DNA of 63,826 nucleotides from Aliivibrio sp. EL58 (GTDB taxonomy: Bacteria; Pseudomonadota; Gammaproteobacteria; Enterobacterales; Vibrionaceae): the NCBI RefSeq assembly GCF_900312675.1, contig NZ_OMPC01000005.1:1-63826 (forward strand), written 5' to 3'. The notes beneath the pieces are model-generated. The model was not told the DNA's origin. It ran no database searches and worked only from the letters and a program-made list of their open reading frames with translations. A program made the position numbers and the translations under genes. Shown piece by piece: positions 1 to 8,298 of the stretch. Position 1 is the first letter of the stretch; each line of letters opens with the position of its first letter.

Positions 1-2
1 GT

Positions 3-86
3 ATTGAAGAGTACGGTACAGTTGTTGTATTTAAAGATTTATACGGTACAAAATGGGACTTATTGCAGCTAAATCAAGCTAACTAA
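3..86 (+). CDS. 3' end of a cassette gene, partial
   Basis: An open frame enters from the left edge and ends at TAA 84-86, giving the last 27 residues (IEEYGTVVVF... ending LLQLNQAN). The next attC begins 10 bp after the stop, as for other cassettes in the array. Too little is present to name the product. Confidence 0.5.
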   Translation: MEEYGTVVVFKDLYGTKWDLLQLNQAN

Positions 87-96
87 GTTTGTAAGC

Positions 97-221
97 ATAT
101 AACAAATGCATCAACACGATTTACTACACTCGGCATCTCAGGTTGTCGGGTGTTTCTCGTTTTAAGGCGTCAATTTTAAGTATAATTGCTTGGTAGTAAA
201 CGTGTTATGCAGGCGTTGTGC
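97..221 (+). other. attC site 1
   Basis: Starts with ATATAAC (R'') and ends with GTTGTGC (R'). The middle is the variant containing tctcaggttgtcgggtg, shared only with the sites at 6699 and 11638. Confidence 0.9.
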
Positions 222-674
222 GTACTGAGTCCGAAATTTTTTTGCACGGTTCATCAAAAGGATCGCGGCTTTCGTAGTTTCGGCTTAGTAAGCGTCCTTT
301 TCTTCTTTGTTGCCTTTTGGTTTTCGTATCGTCAGGTTCGGCAAATTAGCCCTTATTTCTCTAAGTTCAGGCGTTTCAGAGGCTAATTTACGCTTCAATT
401 GTTCTTTGGTTATGCCTCATTTTAGTCTGCATCAGTGTTTTCCTCGTAGCATTTTCAATCCCAGTTGTGGCAAGGATATTTGGTTTATCAGTTCCAAACT
501 AGCTGAGACTAAGCCGTTCAAATGGTGTAAAAAATGTATCTGTTTTCCATTTACTTTATCTCGCAATTTAAGAACATTCTGTTCGCTTAATTGCCATCGG
601 TAAATTAGAATCAGGGCTTAGAAAATCTTGGCAGAGCAGTTCTTTACCAAGTTAGCCAAGCCGAAAGTAAGCAC
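222..674. other. Cassette without a forward gene, copy 1 of a three-copy family
   Basis: No convincing coding frame with a ribosome binding site is present on the plus strand. The stretch is related along most of its length to 1935-2387 and 6247-6698. On the minus strand it reads as a broken small coding sequence: a segment with GIENATRKTLMQTKMRH is followed, one frame over, by KEQLKRKLASETPELREI. The copy is therefore either a decayed reverse-strand gene or a structured noncoding cassette. The 98-residue plus-strand frame at 307-603 is shared with copy 2 but interrupted in copy 3, so I do not call it a gene. Confidence 0.6.
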
Positions 675-800
675 GCACAACAATCGCATCAACACGATTT
701 ATTACATTCGGCGTTCTGGGTTTGTCTTGGGTTTCGTGATTAAGGCAGTTAAATTCAGGTTGGTTTGTATGGTAATAAACGTGTTATGCCAGCGTTATGC
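675..800 (+). other. attC site 2
   Basis: GCACAAC (R'') to GTTATGC (R'). The left inner arm is slightly divergent (CAATCGCATCAACACG). Confidence 0.9.
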
Positions 801-825
801 GCTTTTTTAGACCGAGGGAAATATA

Positions 826-1287
826 ATGAGAGCTCTTGAGATACCAGAGTTAAAGTTTGGTCAATGGGTTTATTGGGCTGATAGGGATGCAATAGATAAT
901 ATAAGTTTCCCTGGGATTTATGTACTAGCGATTACTTCTGAAGATTTAACGAATAAACCAGTCGAATATAGCCAAGTTGTTTATATTGGCATGTCTAACT
1001 CGTTGTCTGGGGTTAAGGGAAGACTATACCAACTTAATCGTTCAATAACTGGTTTATCGGGGCATAGTGGCGGAAACTCGATTAGAAAATATCATGGCGT
1101 ATATGATTTTTGGGAAGACAATTTAGACTTATATGTGGCGGTTTGTCCGGTAATTTGTAATGTAGCTAAACGTTCAATTAAAGATTTAAAATTAATGGGA
1201 GCAGTTAGCTATATGGAATATGAAGCTTTCTCATTATTTAAAAAATATTGCCCAAAACAAAACAAGCCCAAATTCAACACTAGATAA
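826..1287 (+). CDS. GIY-YIG domain protein (cassette gene)
   Basis: This 153-residue protein is a predicted GIY-YIG nuclease. The two signature strands are visible as GIYVLAI (about residues 30-36) and VVYIGMS (about 51-57), followed by an arginine in GRLYQ. Near the C terminus a glutamate in the helix MEYEAFSLFKKY and an asparagine in KPKFN fit the remaining family positions. Family members cut or nick DNA in repair, restriction or homing; the substrate here is unknown. The ATG follows a GAGGGAA ribosome binding site. The stop is 4 bp before the next attC. As a lone cassette gene it could act in defence against foreign DNA, which is inference. Confidence 0.7.
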   Translation: MRALEIPELKFGQWVYWADRDAIDNISFPGIYVLAITSEDLTNKPVEYSQVVYIGMSNSLSGVKGRLYQLNRSITGLSGHSGGNSIRKYHGVYDFWEDNLDLYVAVCPVICNVAKRSIKDLKLMGAVSYMEYEAFSLFKKYCPKQNKPKFNTR

Positions 1288-1290
1288 GGC

Positions 1291-1417
1291 GCATAACAAA
1301 GCAATCAACACGATTTATTACATTCGGCGTTATAGGTTTGTCTTTGGTTTCGGTGTTTAAGGCGGTAAAATTCAGCTAAGTCGTCGTAGTAATAAACGTG
1401 TTATTGCGGCGTTATGT
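1291..1417 (+). other. attC site 3
   Basis: GCATAAC to GTTATGT. The inner left arm is AAAGCAATCAACACG and the right arm ends ttattgcggcg, so both arms differ from the array norm in a compensating way. Confidence 0.9.
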
Positions 1418-1447
1418 GCAAATTAGGAAAGTATGGAGAAATGATAT

Positions 1448-1789
1448 ATGGAAAAGTGGCTAATAGAGGTAAAAGAAGCATTAAGTGAAGCACTGAAAGC
1501 TATTTCAAATGGCGATATACCACAAGAAAATCTATATCAGTTAGCATCACTTTTCTACTCAAAGCGCAATCATATGAATAATAGCTCATTGTTTGAGGCT
1601 ATGAATCATGAAATTGATGAACAGGTTAAGTCTGATAGGTTATATAATCCTAACTCTAAACTTCATTATAAGTTCCATTTCGTATCATCTTATTTAATTT
1701 GTTTCGTGATAGCAGGGAAAATAGATGAGTTTACCTATGATCAAATAATGGATTTGGTTAACCAAGAAATGGATCTATTTGAAGAGTAG
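1448..1789 (+). CDS. Hypothetical cassette protein, 113 residues
   Basis: I do not recognise the family. The protein is acidic and predicted mostly helical (MEKWLIEVKEALSEALKAIS at the N terminus), soluble, without signal peptide or membrane segment. A GGAGAAA sequence upstream of the ATG serves as ribosome binding site. It is the only gene of its cassette and lies 18 bp before the next attC. Confidence 0.6.
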   Translation: MEKWLIEVKEALSEALKAISNGDIPQENLYQLASLFYSKRNHMNNSSLFEAMNHEIDEQVKSDRLYNPNSKLHYKFHFVSSYLICFVIAGKIDEFTYDQIMDLVNQEMDLFEE

Positions 1790-1807
1790 CTCGGAGCTAA
1801 AATTAGC

Positions 1808-1934
1808 ACATAACAAATGCATCAACACGATTTACTACATTCGGCATTGTAGGTTTGTCTTTGGTTTTTGTATTTATGGCGGTAAAATTCAGCTTAATCT
1901 GCATAGTAGTAAACGTGTTATGCAGGCGTTACAC
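1808..1934 (+). other. attC site 4
   Basis: ACATAAC to GTTACAC. Nearly identical to the site at 3928. Confidence 0.92.
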
Positions 1935-2387
1935 GAACTCTAAGATTGCAGTTTTTTGGCTCAGTTTAGCGATTGAGCCGTTAGTTTTTTAGGTGTGAAA
2001 GTGGGTGGTTTTCCTTCTTCTTTGTTTCCTTTTAGTTTCCATTTCATCAGGTTCGGCAATTTACTATTATTGCCAAAAGTTCATGGATTTCAGAAACCAA
2101 TTCACGCTTCAATTGTTCTCGGTTTTGCCTCATTTCAGTTTGCATCAGTGTTTTGCTCTCAGCATTTTCAATCCCAATTGCGGTAATGATATTTGGTTTA
2201 TCAGTTCCAAACTGGCTGAAACCAAATCGTACAAATGGTGTAAGAAAAAGGATTGTTTCGTTTCACAGTTATTGCTGTTGAAATGATATTTTGCTCGCTA
2301 AATTGAGCCAGTCTAATTAAACTCAGTTTACAGTAAATCTTGGTAAATCAATTCCTTACCAAGTTAATAGGAGCGTTGACAAAGATC
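1935..2387. other. Cassette without a forward gene, copy 2 (best preserved reverse frame)
   Basis: Related to 222-674 and 6247-6698. The minus strand carries an open frame whose last part runs from an ATG at 2145 down to a TGA at 2047-2049. It encodes 32 residues beginning MQTEMRQNREQLKRELVSEI. The same frame stays open upstream, including IGIENAESKTL, but I see no good start codon with a ribosome binding site. Copies 1 and 3 have one extra base in this frame. A plus-strand frame at 2005-2286 exists but its context gives no support. Confidence 0.55.
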
Positions 2388-2514
2388 GTGTAACAAATGC
2401 ATCAACACGATTTGCTACACTCGGCGTTGTCAGTTTGCCTTTAGTTTTAGTGATTAAGGCAGTAAAATTCAGATATGTCTGTATCGTAGCAAACGTGTTA
2501 TGCAGGCGTTATAT
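2388..2514 (+). other. attC site 5
   Basis: GTGTAAC to GTTATAT. The third base of R'' (G) departs from the usual pyrimidine. The middle is of the gttgtcagtttgcctttag subtype. Confidence 0.88.
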
Positions 2515-2533
2515 TTTTTAAGGAAAGTTTAAA

Positions 2534-3361
2534 GTGATATTTGATAATATCTATAAATTTCAATCGGTAAACATTAATAGTATTGCAGCTTTAGCTAATA
2601 AGCAGGTATGGTTTTCGTCTATGAGTTCACTTAATGACCCATTTGAAGGGTTAACTAAATTAATTGTTCCAATGGAAAAAAATGAAGTCGCCGATGCAAT
2701 AAAATTTGTGATTGAAGTTCTGAGTGAGCATTCAGAGAGTATTCCTGAAAATATTGAGAAAATAGTTCGAGATAAATATTTAGCAGATCCTAGAGGTTTT
2801 ATTGAATATACAAGATCTCAAGTAAAAACACTACATGATGAGTGTAAAGCAAGTGCGGATTGCATTGGTGTTTTTTCAACTGCTTCAGATATTCCAGGTA
2901 ATGACCTTTCTCATGTGGCAAATATGCTTCTATGGTCCCATTATGCCAATGGCCTAAAAGGTTTTTGTCTTAAATTCAAAGCTAAGAGTTTTCTTCAATC
3001 TCTTATTAAAAATAATCCAGATTCTAAATTTGCAAGTACAAAAATGACTTATTCAAATGAACCATTTGAAATCCATCAATATCAATTTTTTAAAAAAAGT
3101 GGTTTTGATTATATTGCAGCGTTACAACAAAAACATGAACAGTGGGATTATGAATGTGAGTGCCGATTATTAAGTAATAACCAAGGGTTAATGTCTTTTG
3201 ATTCAGGTGACCTAGATAGTGTTTATATTGGTGAAAAGATGCCGTTAAGTGAGGAAAATTTATTACTAAACATCATTGAAAACAATTACCCCAATACTAA
3301 TATCTATAAAGTAAGGGTATGCAATGACCAATATGGGATATTTGTGGGTGAAAAAATATAA
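2534..3361 (+). CDS. DUF2971 family protein (cassette gene)
   Basis: The 275-residue protein shows the features of DUF2971: an N-terminal NKQVWFSSMSSLNDPFEG block, a cysteine/serine segment CIGVFSTAS, and LLWSHYANGLKGFCLKF in the middle. A later EQWDYECECRLL segment is also typical. Family function is unknown; members are frequent in mobile elements and some sit near defence genes. Translation starts at GTG 2534 after AAGGAAAG. The TAA stop lies inside the R'' core of the next attC (3356-3362), a common cassette arrangement. It is the single gene of its cassette. Confidence 0.75.
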   Translation: MIFDNIYKFQSVNINSIAALANKQVWFSSMSSLNDPFEGLTKLIVPMEKNEVADAIKFVIEVLSEHSESIPENIEKIVRDKYLADPRGFIEYTRSQVKTLHDECKASADCIGVFSTASDIPGNDLSHVANMLLWSHYANGLKGFCLKFKAKSFLQSLIKNNPDSKFASTKMTYSNEPFEIHQYQFFKKSGFDYIAALQQKHEQWDYECECRLLSNNQGLMSFDSGDLDSVYIGEKMPLSEENLLLNIIENNYPNTNIYKVRVCNDQYGIFVGEKI

Positions 3362-3481
3362 CAAATGCATCAACACGATTTGCTACATTCGGCATTCTAG
3401 ATTTTCTTTGGGTTTACCGTATTAAGTGGTAAATTTGAACTTAATCTGCATGGTAGCAAACGTGTTATGCAGGCGTTATGT
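3356..3481 (+). other. attC site 6
   Basis: ATATAAC to GTTATGT. It overlaps the stop codon of the preceding gene by design. Confidence 0.92.
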
Positions 3482-3498
3482 GTTCCCAAGGGGTAAGT

Positions 3499-3933
3499 AT
3501 GGATATCCAGTTTAAAAGAGCTTCTGATCTAAAATATGCTGAATCACTAACTCAATCCAATATGGCTAGTTATTATTTAACTCGGAATATCGTTTGGGAC
3601 AGCAATCTGTTTATCAACAATTGGGCTATCTTGGATAACTTTGAAATATTCGCGGATAATCATCGAGTTGGTATTGTTCGTTTTAGCTATAACGAATCGA
3701 CTACTTTTCTCCGAGATTTACAGTTAAGCCCAGAATTTCACGGGAAGGGTATCGGCGCGAAAAGTCTCGATATGATTATAAATCACGCTAGACAGCACCA
3801 ATCAAAAAAGTTACTTCTTCGTGTGTTCAGCGAAAATCCAGTAATCAAGTTATATAAAGAAAAAGGGTTTACGCAAACCGTGGAAGTGAATGGGCTAATA
3901 GAAATGGAATTTACTTTAAGTTCAAACACATAA
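3499..3933 (+). CDS. GNAT family N-acetyltransferase (cassette gene 1)
   Basis: This 144-residue protein has the GNAT acetyl-CoA binding motif in LSPEFHGKGIGAKSLD (the Q/RxxGxG/A element is HGKGIG), then a beta strand LLLRVFSENP and the C-terminal YKEKGFTQT element. The acceptor substrate is unknown. I start at the ATG at 3499 with AAGGGG upstream. An in-frame ATG at 3478 lies inside attC and is unlikely to be used. Four different GNAT genes occur in this array; they share only the fold and are not recent duplicates of one another. Confidence 0.85.
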   Translation: MDIQFKRASDLKYAESLTQSNMASYYLTRNIVWDSNLFINNWAILDNFEIFADNHRVGIVRFSYNESTTFLRDLQLSPEFHGKGIGAKSLDMIINHARQHQSKKLLLRVFSENPVIKLYKEKGFTQTVEVNGLIEMEFTLSSNT

Positions 3934-4054
3934 CAAATGCATCAACACGATTTACTACATTCGGCATTGTAGGTTTGTCTTTGGTTTTTGTGTTTATGGC
4001 GGTAAAATTCAGTTTGATCTGCATAGTAGTAAACGTGTTATGCAGGCGTTATGT
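3928..4054 (+). other. attC site 7
   Basis: ACATAAC to GTTATGT; overlaps the stop of the acetyltransferase gene. Confidence 0.92.
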
Positions 4055-4098
4055 GCTCTTGGTATGAAAAATTTAATCAATAAAAGAGAGATGGAGAG

Positions 4099-5475
4099 AT
4101 GGTGCGTGATTTTAGTTTATTTAATTATCAATTAGCGGCTTTCGAAGCTGTGGTTAAGGAATATGAGCATGGTGGAAGTTCTGCTTTAGTGCTAATGCCT
4201 ACAGGGTCAGGTAAAACAGTTATTGGGATTAAAGTTTTAGATTATCTAATCGATAGGCATAATATTAAAAACATAGCTCACGTGTCTGCTATGAAGGCTA
4301 TATCCATTCAGGCTAACCAAATTTTTGAAAGTAAGTTGGAGAGCAAAGAATACTCTATTGTTACTTATACCTATTCTGAATTGATTGAAGCTATTACTAA
4401 TAATGATGTAAATAAAGACCGTTTTGATATCATCATATTTGATGAGTTTGATGAGTTTGATGTGACTAATCCAGATGTTTCACTTTATGAAAAGGCTCTA
4501 ACCTACTTTAATTGCTTCAAAGTTGTTTTTGGTCAAATTATGCATTCTGAATTAGCCAAGAAATTTAAATTGGTTTATCGTTATTCTTATGAACAATCGA
4601 TTCAAGATGGTTCGTTTCTTAATATTCAAAAAGAACTGAAAGATCAAAATATAGTTCATCTAGACGATATGATAAAAAATATTCGTGAGGATGAGCTATT
4701 TTCAGCAGAAATAAAAAGATCACTTCAAAATGAAGTTAACAATCTTAAACAAGAGAATTTGGCCTTTCAAAAAGCATTAGCTAAGTTTTTAAATGGAACT
4801 CTGAAAAAAGAAGAGCTTCTAGAAATGTCTCATAGAGTCGAGCAACTAATTGTTTTTGAAGATATGTTAAAAGATGTTGAAGGAAAAATATCAGAAAGGG
4901 ATTGGCAAGAGTTTTTCGAAGAAAATAAATGGATTTTTGGCTTGGGATTAAATTATATCTTTAACGCACCTTTGGATGGAAAAAAACTTGAAACAACTGT
5001 GGTTGGAACAAGTGTATTAGGGAGCGGTAAGAGAGCTGATGCTCTATTGCGAACAACTGGTATAATTCAGTCGCTGTCTTTTGGTGAAATTAAAACTCAT
5101 AGAACAAACGTATTAAAAAGGGTATCTGCTCCATATCGAGCTGATTCGTGGGCCATTTCAGATGAATTTGCTGGTGGCATAGCTCAGGTTCAACGAACTG
5201 TGCAGAAATCGTTAATGAACATATCAGAACAATTAATAATTAATGATGATGAAGGATATCGACAACAAGATCCAATTTACCTTTATAAGCCAAAAGCATT
5301 TTTGGTCATAGGTTCTTTGGAGGAATTTAAGAATGAAAAAGGCTTCATAAATGAATCTAAGTTCAGCTCATTTGAGCTGTTTAGGAGATCTATTTCTGAT
5401 ATTGAAATAATCACCTTTGATGAATTGTATAGCCGAGCATGTGCTCTTAGTAGCAAGCAACCTAAATGGCTATAA
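4099..5475 (+). CDS. Helicase-Shedu fusion: predicted anti-phage nuclease (cassette gene)
   Basis: The 458-residue protein joins two parts. Residues 1-160 look like the first RecA domain of an SF2 helicase: Walker A MPTGSGKT (33-40) and Walker B DEFD (115-118). The second RecA domain is absent. A charged helical linker (about 175-262) leads to a C-terminal domain like Shedu (DUF4263). It begins DWQEFFEENKWIFG, then GKRADALL (311-318), then FGEIKTH (329-335), fitting a PD-(D/E)xK active site with D314, E330 and K332, and GGIAQVQ near 359. Shedu proteins are single-gene anti-phage nucleases whose N-terminal regions vary. It is the sole gene of its cassette; the stop is 2 bp before the attC. Domain calls are by eye. 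Confidence 0.75.
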   Translation: MVRDFSLFNYQLAAFEAVVKEYEHGGSSALVLMPTGSGKTVIGIKVLDYLIDRHNIKNIAHVSAMKAISIQANQIFESKLESKEYSIVTYTYSELIEAITNNDVNKDRFDIIIFDEFDEFDVTNPDVSLYEKALTYFNCFKVVFGQIMHSELAKKFKLVYRYSYEQSIQDGSFLNIQKELKDQNIVHLDDMIKNIREDELFSAEIKRSLQNEVNNLKQENLAFQKALAKFLNGTLKKEELLEMSHRVEQLIVFEDMLKDVEGKISERDWQEFFEENKWIFGLGLNYIFNAPLDGKKLETTVVGTSVLGSGKRADALLRTTGIIQSLSFGEIKTHRTNVLKRVSAPYRADSWAISDEFAGGIAQVQRTVQKSLMNISEQLIINDDEGYRQQDPIYLYKPKAFLVIGSLEEFKNEKGFINESKFSSFELFRRSISDIEIITFDELYSRACALSSKQPKWL

Positions 5476-5477
5476 GC

Positions 5478-5604
5478 ACATAACAAATGCATCAACACGA
5501 TTTACTACATTCGGCGTTGTCAGTTTGCCTTTGGTTTTAGTGATTAAGGCAGTAAAATTCAGCTAAGTCTGTATCGTAGTAAACGTGTTATGCAGGCGTT
5601 ATGC
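5478..5604 (+). other. attC site 8
   Basis: ACATAAC to GTTATGC, subtype gttgtcagtttgcctttgg. Confidence 0.92.
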
Positions 5605-5616
5605 GCAAAAAGGATA

Positions 5617-6105
5617 ATGATGATAATTAGAGAAATTTTAAGTAAAGACATTGATACGATTTTAGAGTTAAACGAGAAGTTCGTAGACGTATTAAGTCCG
5701 ATGGATAAAAGTAAGTTATTGAGGCTAATTGAAATATCTGCATTATCAGTTGTAATTGAAGACGAGAGCCATGTTGTTGGTTTTCTGATAGCACTAATTG
5801 AAAATGTGGAATATGAAAGTATTAATTATCAATGGTTCAATGAAAATTATGGTTCATTTTTATACATCGATAGAATTGTAATTTCGGAAAAATCCCAAGG
5901 AAAAGGCATAGCCTCAAAGTTATACCAATATGCTTTAGGTTCAGCCATTGATAATTCAATCCCTTGCGTATTTGCTGAAATCGACGTTATGCCACCAAAT
6001 GAAGCGTCTTTGTTATTCCATAAAAAAATGGGTTTTAAAGAGTTGGAATTATTAAAGCACAGCGAAGAAAAAATGGTATCTCTTCAAAAGTTGACCGTTA
6101 ACTAG
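5617..6105 (+). CDS. GNAT family N-acetyltransferase (cassette gene 2)
   Basis: About 162 residues. The acetyl-CoA motif is VISEKSQGKGIASKLYQYA, followed by the FAEIDVMPPNEASLLFHKKM segment typical of GNAT strand 5 and helix 4. The ATG doublet at 5617/5620 follows AAAAGGA; the open frame extends upstream into the attC but that part is not expected to be translated. Substrate unknown. Confidence 0.85.
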   Translation: MMIIREILSKDIDTILELNEKFVDVLSPMDKSKLLRLIEISALSVVIEDESHVVGFLIALIENVEYESINYQWFNENYGSFLYIDRIVISEKSQGKGIASKLYQYALGSAIDNSIPCVFAEIDVMPPNEASLLFHKKMGFKELELLKHSEEKMVSLQKLTVN

Positions 6106-6121
6106 GCTAATTTGAGATAGC

Positions 6122-6246
6122 GCATAACAAATGCATCGACACGATTTGCTACATTCGGCATTCTAGGTTTCTTTTAGTTTACCGTGTTAAGTGGTAAATT
6201 TGAGCTTAATCTGCATGGTAGCAAACGTGTTATGCAGGCGTTGTGC
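6122..6246 (+). other. attC site 9
   Basis: GCATAAC to GTTGTGC. The inner left arm reads ATGCATCGACACG, one base different from most. Confidence 0.9.
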
Positions 6247-6698
6247 GTACTGAGTCCGAAATTTTTTGCACGGTTCATCAATAGAAACGAGACTTTTTTA
6301 AACGCTATTTAGCTATCACAAATTCTCTTCTTTGTTGCCTTTTAGTATTCGTATTATCAGGTTCGGCAATTAAGCATTGTCGGCCTAAATTCAGGCGTTT
6401 CAGAGGCATTTTCACGCTTCAATGGTTCTTTGGTGTTGCCTCATTTTAGCCTGCATCCGTGTTTTCCTCGCCACATTTTTAATCCCAATTGTGGCGAGTA
6501 TATTTAGTTTATCAGTTCCAAACTAGCTGAAACTAAGCCGTTCAAATGTCGTAAAAAATGTATCTGTTTTCCATTAACTTTATCTCGCAATTTAAGAACA
6601 TTTTGTTCGCTTAATTGCTACCGGTAAATTAAAATCTAGGCTTAGAAAATCTTGGCAGGGCAGTTCTTTACCAAGTTTGCCAAGCCGAAAGTAAGCAC
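6247..6698. other. Cassette without a forward gene, copy 3
   Basis: Closest to copy 1 (222-674), especially toward the 3' end near 6540-6698. The plus-strand frame shared by copies 1 and 2 is broken here by a TAG in the middle. The minus-strand frame contains IGIKNVARKTRMQAKMRQ and then needs the same one-base shift as copy 1. No promoter or ribosome binding site stands out. Confidence 0.6.
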
Positions 6699-6823
6699 GC
6701 ACAACAAATGCATCAACACGATTTACTACATTCGGCATCTCAGGTTGTCGGGTGTTTCTCGCTTTAGGGCATCAATTTTAAGTATAATTGCATGGTAGTA
6801 AACGTGTTATGCAAGCGTTAGCA
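6699..6823 (+). other. attC site 10
   Basis: GCACAAC to GTTAGCA; of the tctcaggttgtcgggtg subtype. The right arm reads gcaagcg rather than gcaggcg. Confidence 0.88.
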
Positions 6824-6848
6824 AGCTTATCTAGCATAGGAATAAAAG

Positions 6849-7745
6849 TTGAGTGAAACAGGAATCGTAATGTCAGCTTATAGCGTTGATATTGCTGAAA
6901 AAGAAGTAAAAGTAAGTCCAGATATGTCACCAGAATATATGAGATATTTCTGTTTGTATTGGGATCGAATCATGCTGTTAGATGCTCCACCTATTTCTTA
7001 TGGCGGAGGTCAAGAAAAAGAAATACTGAAAGACGCTGGTATATTATCAGTGAGGTCGGCATTTAACCCTGATTGGGAGCCAACTAGCATTCGAGATCCT
7101 AAAACGTTTGGTAAGCAATTAACTAAATATGTTATGACTCGACACTTCCCGCTATTCGCTGAGGAAGTTGGACGTTTGATGCAAGAAGAGCCAGGGAAGT
7201 GGACAATTCATCAGAATGGTAGTCAGTTGATCCTACCTAAAGAACATCGAGTCGAACAGTTAACTGCCAAAATGCAACTGACTAATTGCTTACCAGTTCC
7301 TAGAGGAGATATTTCGCTTGATAAAGTATTAGACTTTAAACTGAACCGATCTGATGAACTTGAGGGTTTACATACGACATTAACAGAGCTCTACCTCAAA
7401 ATAGTTCAATCACAAGATTTACAAACAGCACAAGATTTTTATGTCAAACAACTTTCGCAAGCAGTAAGAGATTTAAATTCTGCTAGCCATGAAAGTTTTG
7501 GTTTTTGTCATTTGGCTAGTCGCAAAGTATCTCTAGAGTTGAGTGGAGCATCTTTCGGAGGGGCTCTTGCGCTTTCAACTGTTTTTGATGATCCAATATC
7601 AAAAATGGGAGCTTTTGCTATTGGTGGTTTGTTATCTAGTGTAAAGCTCACCATGGAAAAGTCACTTGAGTATAAAGGTGCTTTAGGTACAGGGAAATTG
7701 TCTTATTTATCATCAATTCAAAAAAACGGTTTATCAGCTTGCTAA
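6849..7745 (+). CDS. Hypothetical cassette protein, 298 residues
   Basis: I do not recognise the family with confidence. The N terminus (VSPDMSPEYMRYFCLYWDRI) and an internal FGFCHLASRKVSLELSG stand out. A Gly/Ala-rich hydrophobic stretch near residues 240-275 (GASFGGALALS... GAFAIGGLL) may be membrane-associated. The TTG at 6849 has an AGGA 7 bp upstream; an in-frame ATG at 6870 with its own GGAA is the alternative. The stop overlaps the following attC. It is the only gene of its cassette. Confidence 0.6.
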   Translation: MSETGIVMSAYSVDIAEKEVKVSPDMSPEYMRYFCLYWDRIMLLDAPPISYGGGQEKEILKDAGILSVRSAFNPDWEPTSIRDPKTFGKQLTKYVMTRHFPLFAEEVGRLMQEEPGKWTIHQNGSQLILPKEHRVEQLTAKMQLTNCLPVPRGDISLDKVLDFKLNRSDELEGLHTTLTELYLKIVQSQDLQTAQDFYVKQLSQAVRDLNSASHESFGFCHLASRKVSLELSGASFGGALALSTVFDDPISKMGAFAIGGLLSSVKLTMEKSLEYKGALGTGKLSYLSSIQKNGLSAC

Positions 7746-7866
7746 CAAATGCATCAACACGATTTGCTACACTCGGCGTTGTCAGTTTGCCTTTAGTTTC
7801 AGTGATTAAGGCAGTAAAATTCAGGTAAGTCTGTATAGTAGCAAACGTGTTATGCAGGCGTTATGT
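7740..7866 (+). other. attC site 11
   Basis: TGCTAAC to GTTATGT; overlaps the stop of the preceding gene. Confidence 0.9.
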
Positions 7867-7894
7867 GCATTTTTCAACAATGGAGTAACAAGGT

Positions 7895-8245
7895 TTGTAT
7901 ATAGGCGAGTTATCGAAGCTTTCAGGAGCATCCCCAAAAGCGATTAGGTTATACGAATCTCGTGGCCTTCTTTTGGATATAGAGAGGCGAGGGAAGTATC
8001 GCGTCTATAATAATAAAGATGTTAAATTTGTAAAATTAATTAAAGATGCGCAAACATTAGGTGTAACTCTTTCTGAATTAAAACAATTGTTAATAAGCCG
8101 TAATGAACTTAATTGGCAAAGTGTCATTGAACTATTATCTAAAAAGCAGGATGAAATTGATTCTCAGATTAATAGCTTGATTTTACAAAATAATAAAATT
8201 GAAGTTTACCGCGATAGTATAAAAAAATGTTTAAGTAATAGTTGA
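7895..8245 (+). CDS. MerR family transcriptional regulator (cassette gene)
   Basis: A 116-residue MerR-type regulator. The N-terminal winged helix is clear (IGELSKLSGASPKAIRLYES, then YNNKDVKFVKLIKDAQTLGV), followed by a dimerisation helix (about 70-110) and a short tail. The tail contains one cysteine (KKCLSNS), so a metal site is not evident; redox or small-molecule sensing is possible. It begins at TTG 7895 with AAGG just upstream; members of the family start close to this residue. The next gene, a quinone reductase, lies 53 bp downstream behind a promoter of MerR type, so this regulator very probably controls it. Confidence 0.88.
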   Translation: MYIGELSKLSGASPKAIRLYESRGLLLDIERRGKYRVYNNKDVKFVKLIKDAQTLGVTLSELKQLLISRNELNWQSVIELLSKKQDEIDSQINSLILQNNKIEVYRDSIKKCLSNS

Positions 8246-8272
8246 CTCTGTCCTATAGGGAAGGGTTTATCC
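8242..8272 (+). promoter_or_regulatory. MerR-type promoter with 19-bp spacer
   Basis: TTGACT (8242-8247) and TTATCC (8267-8272) are separated by 19 bp, the over-long spacing that MerR proteins correct. The spacer holds a dyad centred on CCTATAGG, with matching ACxCT and AGxGT arms (8245-8266). The -35 overlaps the stop codon of the MerR gene and the reductase gene starts at 8299. Confidence 0.75.
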
Positions 8273-8298
8273 TTTCTTTTTTCTAGGGAGGTAAAGTT

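Noticed and set aside
186-603. Open frames of 66 and 98 residues on the plus strand in the first gene-less cassette
   Set aside because: The first begins inside attC, neither has a ribosome binding site, and the second frame is interrupted in the homologous copy at 6247-6698.
5590-5616. Upstream in-frame starts reading MQAL from the attC sequence ATGCAGGCGTTAT
   Set aside because: Several cassettes show this artefact because every attC contains this string. Real starts with ribosome binding sites lie downstream.
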